The notes under the pieces: generated by a model
The model's input: the letters and a program-made list of their open reading frames with translations, nothing else
Database searches by the model: none
What the model was told of the DNA's origin: nothing
Shown here: one piece after another, positions 54,629 to 64,000 of the stretch
How the letters are laid out: the number at the start of each line of letters is the position of its first letter
Position numbering within the stretch: position 1 is the stretch's first letter
Made by a program: the position numbers and the translations under genes
Assembly (NCBI GenBank): GCA_009767595.1
Contig: VSDK01002018.1
Coordinates: forward strand, 639,577 to 703,576
Direction of reading: 5' to 3'
Length of the DNA stretch: 64,000 bases
Origin: Symbiodinium kawagutii
Taxonomy: Eukaryota; Sar; Dinophyceae; Suessiales; Symbiodiniaceae

Positions 54629-55252
54629 TTAACATGATCACATTCCATCACCATCCATCACCGATTTAACACGTTGTTAAAACCCGTTCAACCAGCAACC
54701 CTTTTGAAACTGCGCTGGACAAAGGAAGCTGTTAAAGCCTGATTCGCGGGGGAGCATCGACCAAAGTCACAACACCGCAACGACAAAAGGCCAGGGAGAA
54801 ACCCTCTGAATGGCACTAACAAGAAGTTCATGACCACATTGCCACCAAACACGTCCTTTACACGTCCTTTTTGCACAATGTCATTCTGCGTTTGCATTTG
54901 GCAGGCTGCGCTGCTGTCGTCGGTTCATTCCTTTGAGACCCACATAAACAACCACACCTGGAGACATTGCCCAGGCATGTATTCCAAATGCGCGAGCATT
55001 CAAGTGTTTTCCCAGGGCCAAAGGATCTGCCCAACAAGTAAGTACAGTACATTCAGTAACGAATAATAGAGCAAACATACAGGTGTAGAGGCCGTTGCAA
55101 CAACAAAGAGCAACTTTGCATTCACCAAGCTACATGTCTGCTTGAACCGCAAACACTTGACTTGCGCAGTTTGGTATTGTACTGAGGAAACACGCCGCCA
55201 TGGCACAACACCGTCTCAGGCAGTGTTCAACGCACAAAATCATTTCACTCAC

Positions 55253-55444
55253 CTTGCCATTGATACTGGTTGGTTCGGTCCCATCTTTCCACCAAAAATC
55301 CTCGAGGACTACAAGTTGGTCAATGGTTGACAATAAGCTCTGACAAGCCATTGCTATGATTTGGTACCGTTCTTGTGAAGCGAATTCCTGCAATTTGACC
55401 CCAACCAAGTAGCTGAACGAACCCACGAGCAGCTCTTTTCGGGT
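55253..55444 (-). CDS. Minus-strand exon candidate
   Basis: Minus strand: acceptor TGACTTCAGCAG, 192 nt (64 codons) with LLVGSFSYLVGVKLQEFASQ then ERYQIIAMACQSLLSTIDQL and VVLEDFWWKDGTEPTSINGK, strong donor AAG|GTGAGT. Phase 0 on both sides. The plus strand also has an open, natural frame (NAQNHFTHLAIDTGWFGPIF); the canonical donor favours the minus strand. If minus, its gene follows EB1 head-to-tail. Confidence 0.45.
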
Positions 55445-55765
55445 CTGCTGAAGTCATTCAGGAGCTTGGCAGGTACGACCGTCATGGTTGACCGCACCCA
55501 GCCAAGCACCAAAGTGGCCGTTGCCAATGAATCAGGATGGATCATTGCCATTGTTCGTTACCAACCACTACTGACCATTACCAATTTGTATATGGCTATT
55601 TGTTGCTTCCAAACAGTATGGATCACTACCAACCACTATCAACATCTATCAGCCATGATGAACTCTTATCAACCATTAATTACAGACTATGACCAACCAT
55701 TAATCACTGGCTATCTCATATCTAACCATCAACCACTGGTTCTCCCTCTACTAACCATTCCTTCA

Positions 55766-55863
55766 CTGGTTGGTGGTTTCAACCCTTTGAAAAATATTAG
55801 TCAACCAACCAATTGTTAATAACTACTAGGGAAAATAAAAATGTCAATCAAACCACCAGCCAG
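55766..55863. mobile_element. Family C inverted-repeat element
   Basis: CTGGTTGGTGGTTTCAACCC to CAATCAAACCACCAGCCAG. Confidence 0.9.
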
Positions 55864-55931
55864 TTGACCATTGGTTGTAGCTGTTCCAAGCATGGTACCC
55901 TGCTGCCAAGCCCGGCGTTGTGCGTGGCCAC

Positions 55932-55970
55932 TCACGGACGCTCGGCAGTGGCGGTGAGCTCTTCATCATC
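55932..55970 (-). CDS. EB1/MAPRE family protein, last coding exon
   Basis: Minus strand: acceptor CTTGCCGCCAG, then DDEELTATAERP and TGA at 55932. It follows the ILYAK of the exon at 57608-57652 in phase 0 and gives the short acidic C-terminal tail normal after the EB-homology domain. The EEY/F ending of animal EB1, which binds CAP-Gly domains, is absent. Confidence 0.7.
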   Translation of the reverse strand, partial: DDEELTATAERP

Positions 55971-56039
55971 CTGGCGGCAAGGGGTAATGCTGGTGGAGAA
56001 GGGTTGTTACATGAGCCAGCGGCATGGTTAGTGGTTGTT

Positions 56040-57300
56040 GATGAATAACTATACTGGTTAATTAATGATTAACAGGGCTTTAAGAGGGCTTATGATAAAT
56101 AGGGCTTAATGGTTTCTTCATGTTTTTCCTCGTTTATAAAGGGGATTGTGATGATTAATAGGGCGTTAATAGGAAATAATAGCCAACAGTTGCTGAACAG
56201 CTACAATATTGAGGGTTGGTTAATAGTTGGTCAACGGTTCTTTTTCATTGATGGTTGTTATGTATAAACGCCCATTGGTTGATTGGTTGCTACAAACAAC
56301 CGTTGATCAGTGTCATGGATGCTATATAATAATAAATGATCATTGTCAACTGACAATGCCTGGTGACCTAATTATCAACAAACAAGCACTGATGATGGTT
56401 GAGAATGGTCAGCCATAATTCAGTGACCAATGATGACAATGCGAAAGCTGGTTAACCATCAATGAATGGCCCACCAATGATGGTTGACTGATGGATAATG
56501 ATGGCTGATAGTTGATAACGATAATTCAAATTGATGGTAATGAGTATATCATATTGATAATATTCGTACGCATATCCGTTCATACCGCTTCAGACTGGCA
56601 AACAAGAATGGGGGCCATTCATCCTTCTAACAGTCACGGTAAGCAATGGTGAATGGTTGATGCTGAAGCAATAGCCAAAAGCGAATGGTGAATAATGATC
56701 AATGAACGGTGAGTGCTGTTTAATGTTGAACAACAATATGCTTCATATTGAGCAATAATTCCATTCAATACAAAACATATATTGATGGCTTCAGCGGAAC
56801 CATCCAACATGCTTGATCAATGATTAATTAGTTTTATAATCGACTATCGGCATGTTATTGGCTTTACCATTGTTAATGGCATAGCTTTGACCAAAATTCT
56901 TCATTGGCTAAACACTTCATTGCTCATCAACAAAACCATCAGACTCAATGGACCTAGGTAACTCATTTTCTTGATCTCAAACCATATTATCATGATTTAT
57001 TATATATACATGCATACAAATGGGAAAATCAAATAATCAAATGATATTATGGTGGTTAATATGCTAATCATATAGTATCATATTACGCTTCATCAATGTA
57101 TTAGAATTACAGAATCATAAATCATAAACCTTATTGAATACAATGAAACATGATGGGGCCACCTCAACTGCTATCAACCACCTTTAAACATTGTTGATAA
57201 ACTTTTGACAGTGGTCCAGCAATGTTTCTTGCGTCGTTGAACTCCGTGCTGGCTCAAGCTTTGACCCCGCAAATATGATCCACTGGTCAAACGGAGATAC
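56040..57300. other. EB1 intron, low-complexity
   Basis: ATGGTTAAT-type G-skewed words and AT-rich sequence. No exon recognised. Confidence 0.55.
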
Positions 57301-57607
57301 ATGGTGGTTTATGATCATGGAGAACCCTTAAGAATGGATGGTTTATTGCTGTAAATTGTTCAGAATGGATGATAACTCGGGGTACCCCCAGCGAGAAATG
57401 CATCGGTCGGACCAGCTACATCCTGTAGCTGCGTCAGCCTCTTGGAGCAAGCCTCAGCCAGCCCTGAAACTCTCACTCTATCGGATAGTCATCAATCCAG
57501 CAACCAACCGCTTGGAACTTCTTCCCTCCACCCGGTCCTACCAGCCGCACCCCTGCCGTTGATTTTTTGGTCAACTGCACCCACCGTCTCAACAGGCACA
57601 CGCACAC

Positions 57608-57652
57608 CTTGGCGTAGAGGATGTTTTGGACCTCTTCCACAAACTTGTTCAC
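57608..57652 (-). CDS. EB1/MAPRE family protein, EBH second helix exon
   Basis: Minus strand: acceptor TGCTGATTCAG, 45 nt reading VNKFVEEVQNILYAK, donor GTGTGC. This corresponds to the conserved end of the EB-homology domain (human EB1 has LQRIVDILYAT here). Phase 0 on both sides. Compared with animal and plant EB1 about 5-7 residues are missing between the previous exon's MCQ and this VNKF, so either the loop is short or a micro-exon was missed in the 3.2-kb intron. Confidence 0.8.
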
Positions 57653-57659
57653 CTGAATC

Positions 57660-59150
57660 AGCAAGGTGCACTTAACGATCCACCCAGCTGGCTTTGATCT
57701 GTATCATTGGTAAAGAATTGTGGCGAATGATGGTTAGGAACAGTGGTTTATTAGGTTTATTATGATTATTTATGATTCACAATGATGGCTAATGATGGTA
57801 CATTTTTGTCACAACGTGGTTATTGTGCTTCACATTGATGGCTAATGATGGTGAATAACCACTACTTTATGCTAGTGCTTCCACGACTGAGTAAAGAAAA
57901 GTGACAGCAAATGGATAATCCTGAATAACTGTAATTTGTACAGGTTTATTCAATTCACCACTACTGTCTGACAAACTATCCATCATTATTGAGCATTAAA
58001 ACGACCACCGCAATGGCTAGTAGCGGTGAATCATGGCCAATGACTCAAGGATGCCAATCGGTCCACATTAGTGCCGGATGCCAACAGCATCACTCATAGC
58101 ATCAGTTCCAGCGGCTTGGTAGTCTAGGGTGCAACCTGGCTGATGATAGCTGATAAAAGCGATGATAGCTGATGCTGGCTGGTGATGCTGCTGATGCTTG
58201 ATGATGGCTGATGCAAATGATGGATGAGAAAACACATGAAAGAAATAGAACCATCTCAGCCATGATGGAAAGTGGTCTGGAATGGCCTGGGTAGTTTGCT
58301 TTACAATTCATTCATGCCATGTTGAAGCTGTTCTCACAAGCTCTTCTATTGGCAAGACACAGTGTGAAAACAGCATAGCCTTCTCGTCATGTTGAGGCCC
58401 CCAGCATTTCTGACACAGGGCATTGGGGTTTCCCCGCCAGCAACCCAACCAGGAGCAGCTTGACCAAATTTCGTCATGTCTGCCACGTTGAGAACTATTT
58501 TCCGTGGAAGTCCAACCATTATGCCGCATGACTCGCTTGAGGCAATGCCGATGGGTTTTGGAACTGACTAGCCTACTAGATTCCAACAGCCGCCATAGGC
58601 AGTTTGTTTTTCGCATCTTTCCATAGTGTCCCCTCATTTATTTATAAATTGTCTAAGCTGCTGCCAAGACCGGACCCCGGTACCAAATCACGGTTCAATG
58701 ATTCAATGGCAACATCCATATTGCGTTCCTGTTGATAGATCCTATGTCTAAAGGTGATGGCTGGAATTTTCTTGCTACTCAATCATCATCAACCGGGACT
58801 GCTGGTCATTGTTGGTCATCAACCGTTGTGAGCCTGCTAGAAAGCACTAGTCACTATACATCCTGATTATTTGCTTCCAGCTGTTGATATACCCATCATT
58901 TGCCGTCATTTAATCAAATCAACCATGACCATCCTTCAACGCTAACCAACATCAACCATCATAAAACCACTCTTGAACATCATCGACCTCATTAAACTAA
59001 ACCATCATTTAACATCATTGAACGAGGTGTTAAATTGATGATGTTTAACTAAATGTCTAACTAAACATCATTGCTTAAATGTTACATGATAACTTAACTA
59101 AACATGCTTAACCATTTGTGAAACATGATAACCACAAGGCATCACTCTAC
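57660..59150. other. EB1 intron; one long minus frame of unknown status
   Basis: Mostly low-complexity. At 58308-58637 a minus frame of 109 codons is open (contains NPNALCQKCWGPQHDEKAML); no splice sites or family were recognised, and it may be chance or an old retroelement piece. Confidence 0.35.
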
Positions 59151-59157
59151 CATCAAC

Positions 59158-59267
59158 CATGAAGTTGCTCCGCCCACTCCGTGGGACACACTCCCCCGGG
59201 TCCCGCCGTCATGGACACATCGGGATTCTCCTCCCAAGCCTTCCGAGCGGCTCGAGCGACTCTGGTG
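59158..59267 (-). CDS. Coding-like exon inside the EB1 intron
   Basis: Minus strand: acceptor ATGACACAAAG, 110 nt reading TRVARAARKAWEENPDVSMT then AGPGGVCPTEWAEQLH, donor CATG|GTTGAT. Nearly half the codons start with G, a strong coding sign. Phase 2 to 1, not compatible with insertion into the EB1 frame. Unknown function. Confidence 0.45.
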
Positions 59268-59319
59268 CTTTGTGTCATGAAGGCACGAAAGAATCAGGCC
59301 CCTCTGTCATCTGTCTGAA

Positions 59320-59424
59320 TGGTGATTTTTCAAAATAGGGAACCCGATAAATGGCTGGCTTATTACTATAAATGATCAGGAAGGGACGATTCGCGGGTAA
59401 CCCCCATTTTAAGAAACCCCTTTA
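59320..59424. mobile_element. Family A element, diverged
   Basis: TGGTGATTTTTCAAAATAGG to CCCCATTTTAAGAAACCCC. Confidence 0.7.
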
Positions 59425-59503
59425 TGGATCATGGCCACATGGAATATTAAGCTGTGATCAACAGGGAAACGACCAAGATCCACTAGGGAGTACCCCTCCA
59501 AAC

Positions 59504-59723
59504 CTTGACAGAACACCCCGATTCTGTAACCTTCAAGGGCTCTCATTTGGACATCGAGCATAGCGCAGCCCTGTGTCAACGCACAAATCGGCTTGCTGAC
59601 GGCGTCGACGAGTACAATCCCAAGCAGTGCACCAGTCCCGATCCATGCTATCCCGAGGATTTCACCAAGGTTGCGCAACTGACCGGCCAGTGGCGTAACG
59701 TTGGTGAAATCACATTCACGGAC
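59504..59723 (-). CDS. Membrane-like exon candidate inside the EB1 intron
   Basis: Minus strand: acceptor CTCCCACTGGCAG, 73 codons with GEILGIAWIGTGALLGIVLV, a likely membrane helix, then DVQMRALEGYRIGVFCQ, donor CAAG|GTTTGG. Phase 0 to 1. The plus strand is open too (NRLADGVDEYNPKQCTSPDP) with its own possible donor; G-first codons favour minus. Unresolved. Confidence 0.35.
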
Positions 59724-59916
59724 CTGCCAGTGGGAGTTCCCCATCAACTAAGAAACCCCAGGAGTTTGAGGAACACTGCAGTGATCGGGGGCGGCTGAAT
59801 GTGCGTGCCTGAAAGCGAAGTGACCCTTGTTTTGAAGGATTTGACCCATCAAATATCATCAAATAGAGGGTTGACATGGGTTCCAAAACAAGGGTCACCA
59901 TTCGGCTCCAGGCGTG

Positions 59917-60192
59917 TCATATTCGACAAATAGTTTCCATGAGTTTCCAGGATCCACATTTTTCATTTGCAATCGAAGCCCGGTGTTGGCTGACCTCATG
60001 ATCTTTCATTCGGCTTCGCTTTAGAATTGCCTCCGCCATCGGCGCCATCGCAAAAGTTGGTTGCCACACCCAACAACCAGGAGTGTTCCTGGTAGATTGT
60101 AGGTTTTGCTGAGAAGACCATAGTGGCGGCCTACTCCATTCCCCAAACTCATCCGTGGCCAGACCTTGGTAGTTCAGCTGATGGGGCGCAGC
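59917..60192 (-). CDS. Coding-like frame inside the EB1 intron, ends in TGA
   Basis: Minus strand: acceptor GAATTTTGCAG, then AAPHQLNYQGLATDEFGEWS and on for 91 codons to TGA (ends SWKLMETICRI). Natural composition, no family. Could be the last exon of a gene nested in or overlapping the EB1 intron. Confidence 0.35.
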   Translation of the reverse strand, partial: AAPHQLNYQGLATDEFGEWSRPPLWSSQQNLQSTRNTPGCWVWQPTFAMAPMAEAILKRSRMKDHEVSQHRASIANEKCGSWKLMETICRI

Positions 60193-60839
60193 CTGCAAAA
60201 TTCAGCGGCGCCGCTGTTGACAGCCAGGCGGTAGCAGCGTGAGAGTCTGCTGGCTTGCCTCGGCTGAGCTGTATCCAGGTACTCTAGGAGAGTCCAAGGT
60301 CATACGCCACAGTCACTGGCGTGAAGTCACACGACGAAACCCAAACGATGTGCACGAGACGCCCCTGCAATAGGCTGCACTCGCTGGGGAAGTTGCATTC
60401 AACTGCTCTTGGAAGCCAGGACCAACCCGTGTAATCAGCGACACTGCACGGGACCTCGCGCGTGCTGCCACTTTCGTGGCTACGACAAGCATCGTGTCAT
60501 GTCATAGCCTACGAATGTGACAGCACAGCGAGATCCTGAACCAAATGCAGCCCAACGCTGTATGCTCCTTTGCAGTCTCTTGACTCCCCTTACCACCGAA
60601 GCATTCTTGGAAGCCAAAATACTGCTCGGATCCGCGTCAGCACAAGGATTTCTCTACATCAAACATGGCTTGCAGCACATTGAGCCAACGTTGGCCATCA
60701 AAAAGAAACTACCTTGCAGGCCACAACATGAGGCTTCAATGGCTACCAGCACTTTTCGAGCCACCAACGGCATCAGCAGTGCCGGCAGTGGTTCCCCTTG
60801 GGCACATGACACTACCGGTCCATCCAACAACGCCCTGGC

Positions 60840-60908
60840 CTGGCACATGATCTCGATGTCCCTGAGCTTCTGGAAGTAGAAATCTCGCTCCGTTTCCAAA
60901 CCATCCAC
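60840..60908 (-). CDS. EB1/MAPRE family protein, EBH signature exon
   Basis: Minus strand: acceptor TGCTGACCCCAG, 69 nt reading VDGLETERDFYFQKLRDIEI plus MCQ, GC donor (CAG|GCCAGG). ERDFYFxKLRxIE is the signature of the EB-homology domain, where the coiled coil turns into the four-helix bundle that recruits plus-end tracking partners. Human EB1 has LEKERDFYFGKLRNIELICQ. Phase 0 on both sides. This exon anchors the gene call. Confidence 0.92.
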
Positions 60909-61332
60909 CTGGGGTCAGCACCAGGGGCCTCGGGACATCCTTGGGATGCCTTGAGATATCCTTGGGATGCCTTGGGATTGAGGAAAACTGTAGGCTTGGT
61001 CAATATGATATGTTGAGCTTAAGCGGAATCCACGGCAGTCATAGATTCCCTGTTAGCCAACTACCTTCCAACTCAACCAAGCAACCAACCTATCAAGGAA
61101 AAGTGCATCAGCATTTGCAGCAGCAGCTGCTAGTTGAACTGTGGAACAAGTGAGGCCACTGCACCAGTTAGTGGGTGGTTTATCACAACTCATCCGTGGA
61201 TGGGCAGTACTGGGCCAATTTTCCAGGTACTTCATGTATGGTGTAGGTACATACCTACATTAAGGGTAATCTTGTGGGCAAATCATGGCAACTATCCCAT
61301 GGAGCATCTGGGTAACGGTTGGTACTATCAAT

Positions 61333-61448
61333 TGGCTGTGGGTCAAAACCCTATACCCCTGGTTCCCCTATCATTAATCATTGTTTTCCCTATGATTTGG
61401 TTGGCCATTATAAGCCATAATTGGTTGGTTAATATTGACCCATAGCCA
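61333..61448. mobile_element. Family B element in EB1 intron
   Basis: TGGCTGTGGGTCAAAACCCT to AATATTGACCCATAGCCA, AT on both sides. Confidence 0.9.
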
Positions 61449-61826
61449 ATTCCATCGCTGGGTCTCTGTGTCATCAGTTGATGTCAAGCCGAATCATCGG
61501 TGAACCTGAACGATCACAAGGTCTTTGATGCCTTGCAATTTATCCACAGAGTCACCACGGTAATAGACACAAAAATCCACAATTGCGAGACCATCATCTA
61601 TAGAAGAGTCTTCATCTATCCATTTTTGCATTTGATAGACAAGTCTATTAAAAAACAGTCATCCCAACCATTCAGGTGTCATAGACTAGCCAACAGTCAT
61701 GACTCATCTCCTGGTCCGGTTGCTGCTGTGCTTGTTGGACCCTCCTTGTTGCTGCAGTGAGGTTACCCACGGGCACAGGCCGCACGTGTCGCACGGAGCG
61801 CTCTGACCGCTCTGGGTGTTCCGGGC

Positions 61827-61874
61827 CGTGATTTTCAGGTCCACCACCTCTTCCCGCATCCGATCATGTTCCTC
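61827..61874 (-). CDS. EB1/MAPRE family protein, coiled-coil exon
   Basis: Minus strand: acceptor GGGCGTCTCCAG, 48 nt reading EEHDRMREEVVDLKIT, GC donor (ACG|GCCCGG). It joins to VDGLETERDFYF in phase 0, matching the L-K-x-T-V-x-x-L-E-x-ERDFYF pattern of EB1 dimerisation coiled coils. An upstream acceptor (GTCACCAG, phase 1) would add about six residues. Confidence 0.8.
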
Positions 61875-62739
61875 CTGGAGACGCCCAAGCGCTGGTGACC
61901 AGACCCCCAGAAACCAGGCTGGTTGCCATGGTGGAGCAACCAGCAGCTGGGACGCCACCAGGCAGTTGAGGGTTAGGGATTTGTTGTACATTGGCAGTCT
62001 CTTTATTGTTGACATCCTGCTGACAAACTCATCATTCAAATGATCAATCATCAAATAACACTGGAAAACATTAGGATTCAATCCTGGAAGCCACATTCTT
62101 TCTCATTTTCGTTCTAACTGAGGATATCGTCATAAAGCAAGGTTTGATCTTTTTGCTATTTCAGACCCTTGCTGTGCAGTCCTTACTGTACTGGCAAGAT
62201 TGGTTTTCCCAGCCGTGTGGAGACGTCAAAAGTGGTAGATTCACATCCAAACTGACAGTGACACTGACCGAATCATTGATTAGAAATCATTATTGGTAGA
62301 TTAGTATATCAAAATAGATCTATTGTTAATTATATATCATTGGATTGTCATTCATTATAATCAGCAATCGCTGACAATTATTGACCATCCACACAACTGA
62401 TGCCTATTAGATAGTTTTTGTTCTTTAGCAAACTCACATCTTTGATGATACTAGATGATCTTCCTGTTCCGTTCAAACAACGTCGGGCAAGATCCTGTTT
62501 TGTTTTCGTCCCACGCAAAGATTACCATCTAAGCTACGAAAGCTATGCGATAACATCCTACAATTGCTATGTGTGCATGCGGGTACATGTGCACATAGAA
62601 ATTTAAAAAGTTGCACATATATGCGCTCCACCTATTTTCAATCAGCCACTCTCTTTGCTTCTAAAGGCACAAGCATTATGAGCTCGAAAAATAAACTCCT
62701 CACCGAGCCGTTGTTTAAAACAACTTTAACGTTTAATGC

Positions 62740-62860
62740 CAACCCTGGATTAATAAACCCCTGGTTGACTTATAGGGGGTATTCCCCAAAAGCCTTGGCT
62801 TCCCATTAAAATGGCACCCCCCTGCAATGAATCAACCTGTGGTTGAGCTTCATCCGGTGT
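62740..62860. mobile_element. Family E repeat
   Basis: GGATTAATAAACCCCTGGTT, GGCTTCCCATTAAAATGG and ATGAATCAACCTGTGGT in the same order as at 17918-18068. Confidence 0.65.
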
Positions 62861-62889
62861 TACCATTACAGGGTATATGGCCCAGCAAC

Positions 62890-62971
62890 CAGTCGAACAT
62901 CTCGGCAGGAGCCAGGATCCCCCAGCGAATCAAAGCGACGCGTGTCTTTTTTTCTCGCGCGGATTGGCATC
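62890..62971 (-). CDS. EB1/MAPRE family protein, linker exon (probable)
   Basis: Minus strand: acceptor TCGCTGCTCAG, 82 nt reading MPIRARKKDTRRFDSLGDPG then SCRDVRL, donor CTG|GTTGCT. Phase 2 to 0, fitting both neighbours. Basic, as expected for the linker between the calponin-homology domain and the coiled coil, which binds microtubules. Linkers are not conserved, so the support is phase and position. Confidence 0.5.
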
Positions 62972-63376
62972 CTGAGCAGCGAAACATGGCAGGTCATTGG
63001 TGAATGGTTTGATGGTTCATGATGGTCAATGAAGGCACAATTTCATCCCAAATACTCCATGTACGCTGTATTTGCCATCATTTGCCCATCGGATTAGCCA
63101 AATGGAGGTAACTAATGATAAGGTATGATAAGTATACTATTCATGGAGTATCTGGGACCTAGAGGATCGTCACATATAATCAACAATCACGGTTGGCGCT
63201 TTGGACCTTGCAAGTGTGAATCATTGAACTAAACCCTCTAAGCACTCACCGGATATTAAGAGTAGGGATCCCTCTTAGATATCTCTCGGTGGCATTCCAC
63301 ATGATGTTTAGATATCGGCAATTGTCTTAAATATCACCCTGAATCTCTCAGCAGAATACCAGGTATGGTCTATATA

Positions 63377-63495
63377 CATATATAAATATATTGATATACA
63401 ATATACATATATATTTATATACATATATACATATATATACATATATATAAATATACATATATCTATAGATATATATGTATATATATACATATATG
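63377..63495. repeat. AT/ATAC microsatellite
   Basis: About 120 bp of ATATAC and ATAT units. Confidence 0.95.
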
Positions 63496-63599
63496 TAAGT
63501 GGCTTAGAGTAGTCGAGACATTCACTACTAGATGGGTTGCCAGTTGGTGGTTTCAACGAACCAGCTCAAATATTGTTTTGAAAACGACCAGGTTGAAAC

Positions 63600-63880
63600 T
63601 GGTGCCTAGTATTTTGAGTAGCAGCTTGTAACTGACTCCTGGTCTGTTGGATGAACAACTGGTTCGTTTCGTTTGTAACTAAATGGGATGATCATCCAGC
63701 AGGTTCCAACAATCAGCCATGGATTCTGATCGGATTAATCATTTATCATTGGCTGATGATGACAGTTGACCATGGTCATCAATACGATGGGTTTAGTTTG
63801 TAACTGGTTCCTAGTATGTTGGCTCCTAGTTCCTGATAGTAACTGGTTCCTAGTATGTCATACTAAATGGGATGATCATT
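63600..63880. repeat. Family F repeat with internal repeats
   Basis: ACTGGTTCCTAGTATGT-type words occur near 63600, 63810 and 63845; AAATGGGATGATCATC occurs near 63682 and 63866. The middle (TCATTGGCTGATGATGACAG) matches 53.9 kb. Confidence 0.65.
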
Positions 63881-63937
63881 CAAAGAAGCAACAGCTTACT
63901 GGTATTTTCCATCCAACACGTTTGCACAGGCCCTGGC

Positions 63938-63979
63938 CTGGTGGCTGCTGCTGCACTGCGCAGCGGATCACACTCGGGC
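63938..63979 (-). CDS. EB1/MAPRE family protein, exon after CH domain (probable)
   Basis: Minus strand: acceptor CATCGCACCAG, 42 nt reading PECDPLRSAAAAT, GC donor (CAG|GCCAGG). Phase 2 to 2, fitting 62890-62971. The DPLRSAA stretch resembles the YDPxAAR end of the EB1 calponin-homology domain. The rest of that domain must lie to the right of the window. Confidence 0.45.
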
Positions 63980-64000
63980 CTGGTGCGATGTTTGGTGAAT

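Noticed and set aside
60517-60879. 120-codon plus-strand frame
   Set aside because: Antisense to the recognised EB1 exon at 60840-60908.
1-64000. CRISPR array, rRNA or tRNA cluster
   Set aside because: No regular repeat-spacer pattern and no conserved rRNA or tRNA words were noticed. tRNA genes were not searched exhaustively by eye.

Overview
This 64 kb window looks like nuclear DNA of a protist with large, repeat-filled introns, most likely a dinoflagellate (inference). It shows short phase-compatible exons of about 40-330 nt, an unusually high share of GC-AG introns beside GT-AG ones, acceptors of the type AG|G, a non-LTR retrotransposon with an RNase H domain, and many small inverted-repeat elements. 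Prokaryotic-style operons, rRNA, tRNA genes and CRISPR arrays were not seen. No relict dinoflagellate spliced-leader sequence was noticed, so the assignment is not proven.

Layout. (1) About 1.8-29.5 kb, minus strand: a chain of small exons. Ten of them (24966 down to 13624) join with compatible splice phases into a protein unusually rich in tryptophan, with recurring patterns such as DWSDEEWEQW and NDWSQTWWDDKW. Further minus exons at 1.8-5.9 kb read as an armadillo-like helical repeat. (2) About 30-46.8 kb: more minus-strand exons, including one Sel1-like repeat, a two-exon membrane segment and several unrecognised exons. (3) 47476-50073: a 5'-truncated LINE on the minus strand with a 16-bp target-site duplication and an A7 tail, inserted inside an older small transposon. 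It keeps one long reading frame (844 codons) with the end of the reverse transcriptase, a CCHC knuckle and a full set of RNase H catalytic residues. (4) About 51.9-54.6 kb: coding-like exons on the plus strand. (5) 55932-63979, minus strand: the 3' part of an EB1/MAPRE microtubule plus-end protein gene in six exons; its calponin-homology part lies beyond the right edge.

Introns and spacers are filled with at least six families of short elements, named A to F here. A (TGGTGGTTTCTCAAAATAGG...) and B (TGGCTATGGGTCAA...) are the most numerous. One A copy sits inside a B copy, one B copy sits inside an A copy, and the LINE sits inside a D copy, which gives a relative history. Between them lies strand-polarised low-complexity DNA built from variants of ATGGTTAAT or its complement.

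Limits: exon calls rest on open frame, amino-acid texture, splice-site motifs and phase matching by eye. Only the LINE and EB1 are recognised by family motifs with good confidence. In many GC-rich islands both strands are open, so strand calls there are tentative and are marked so.
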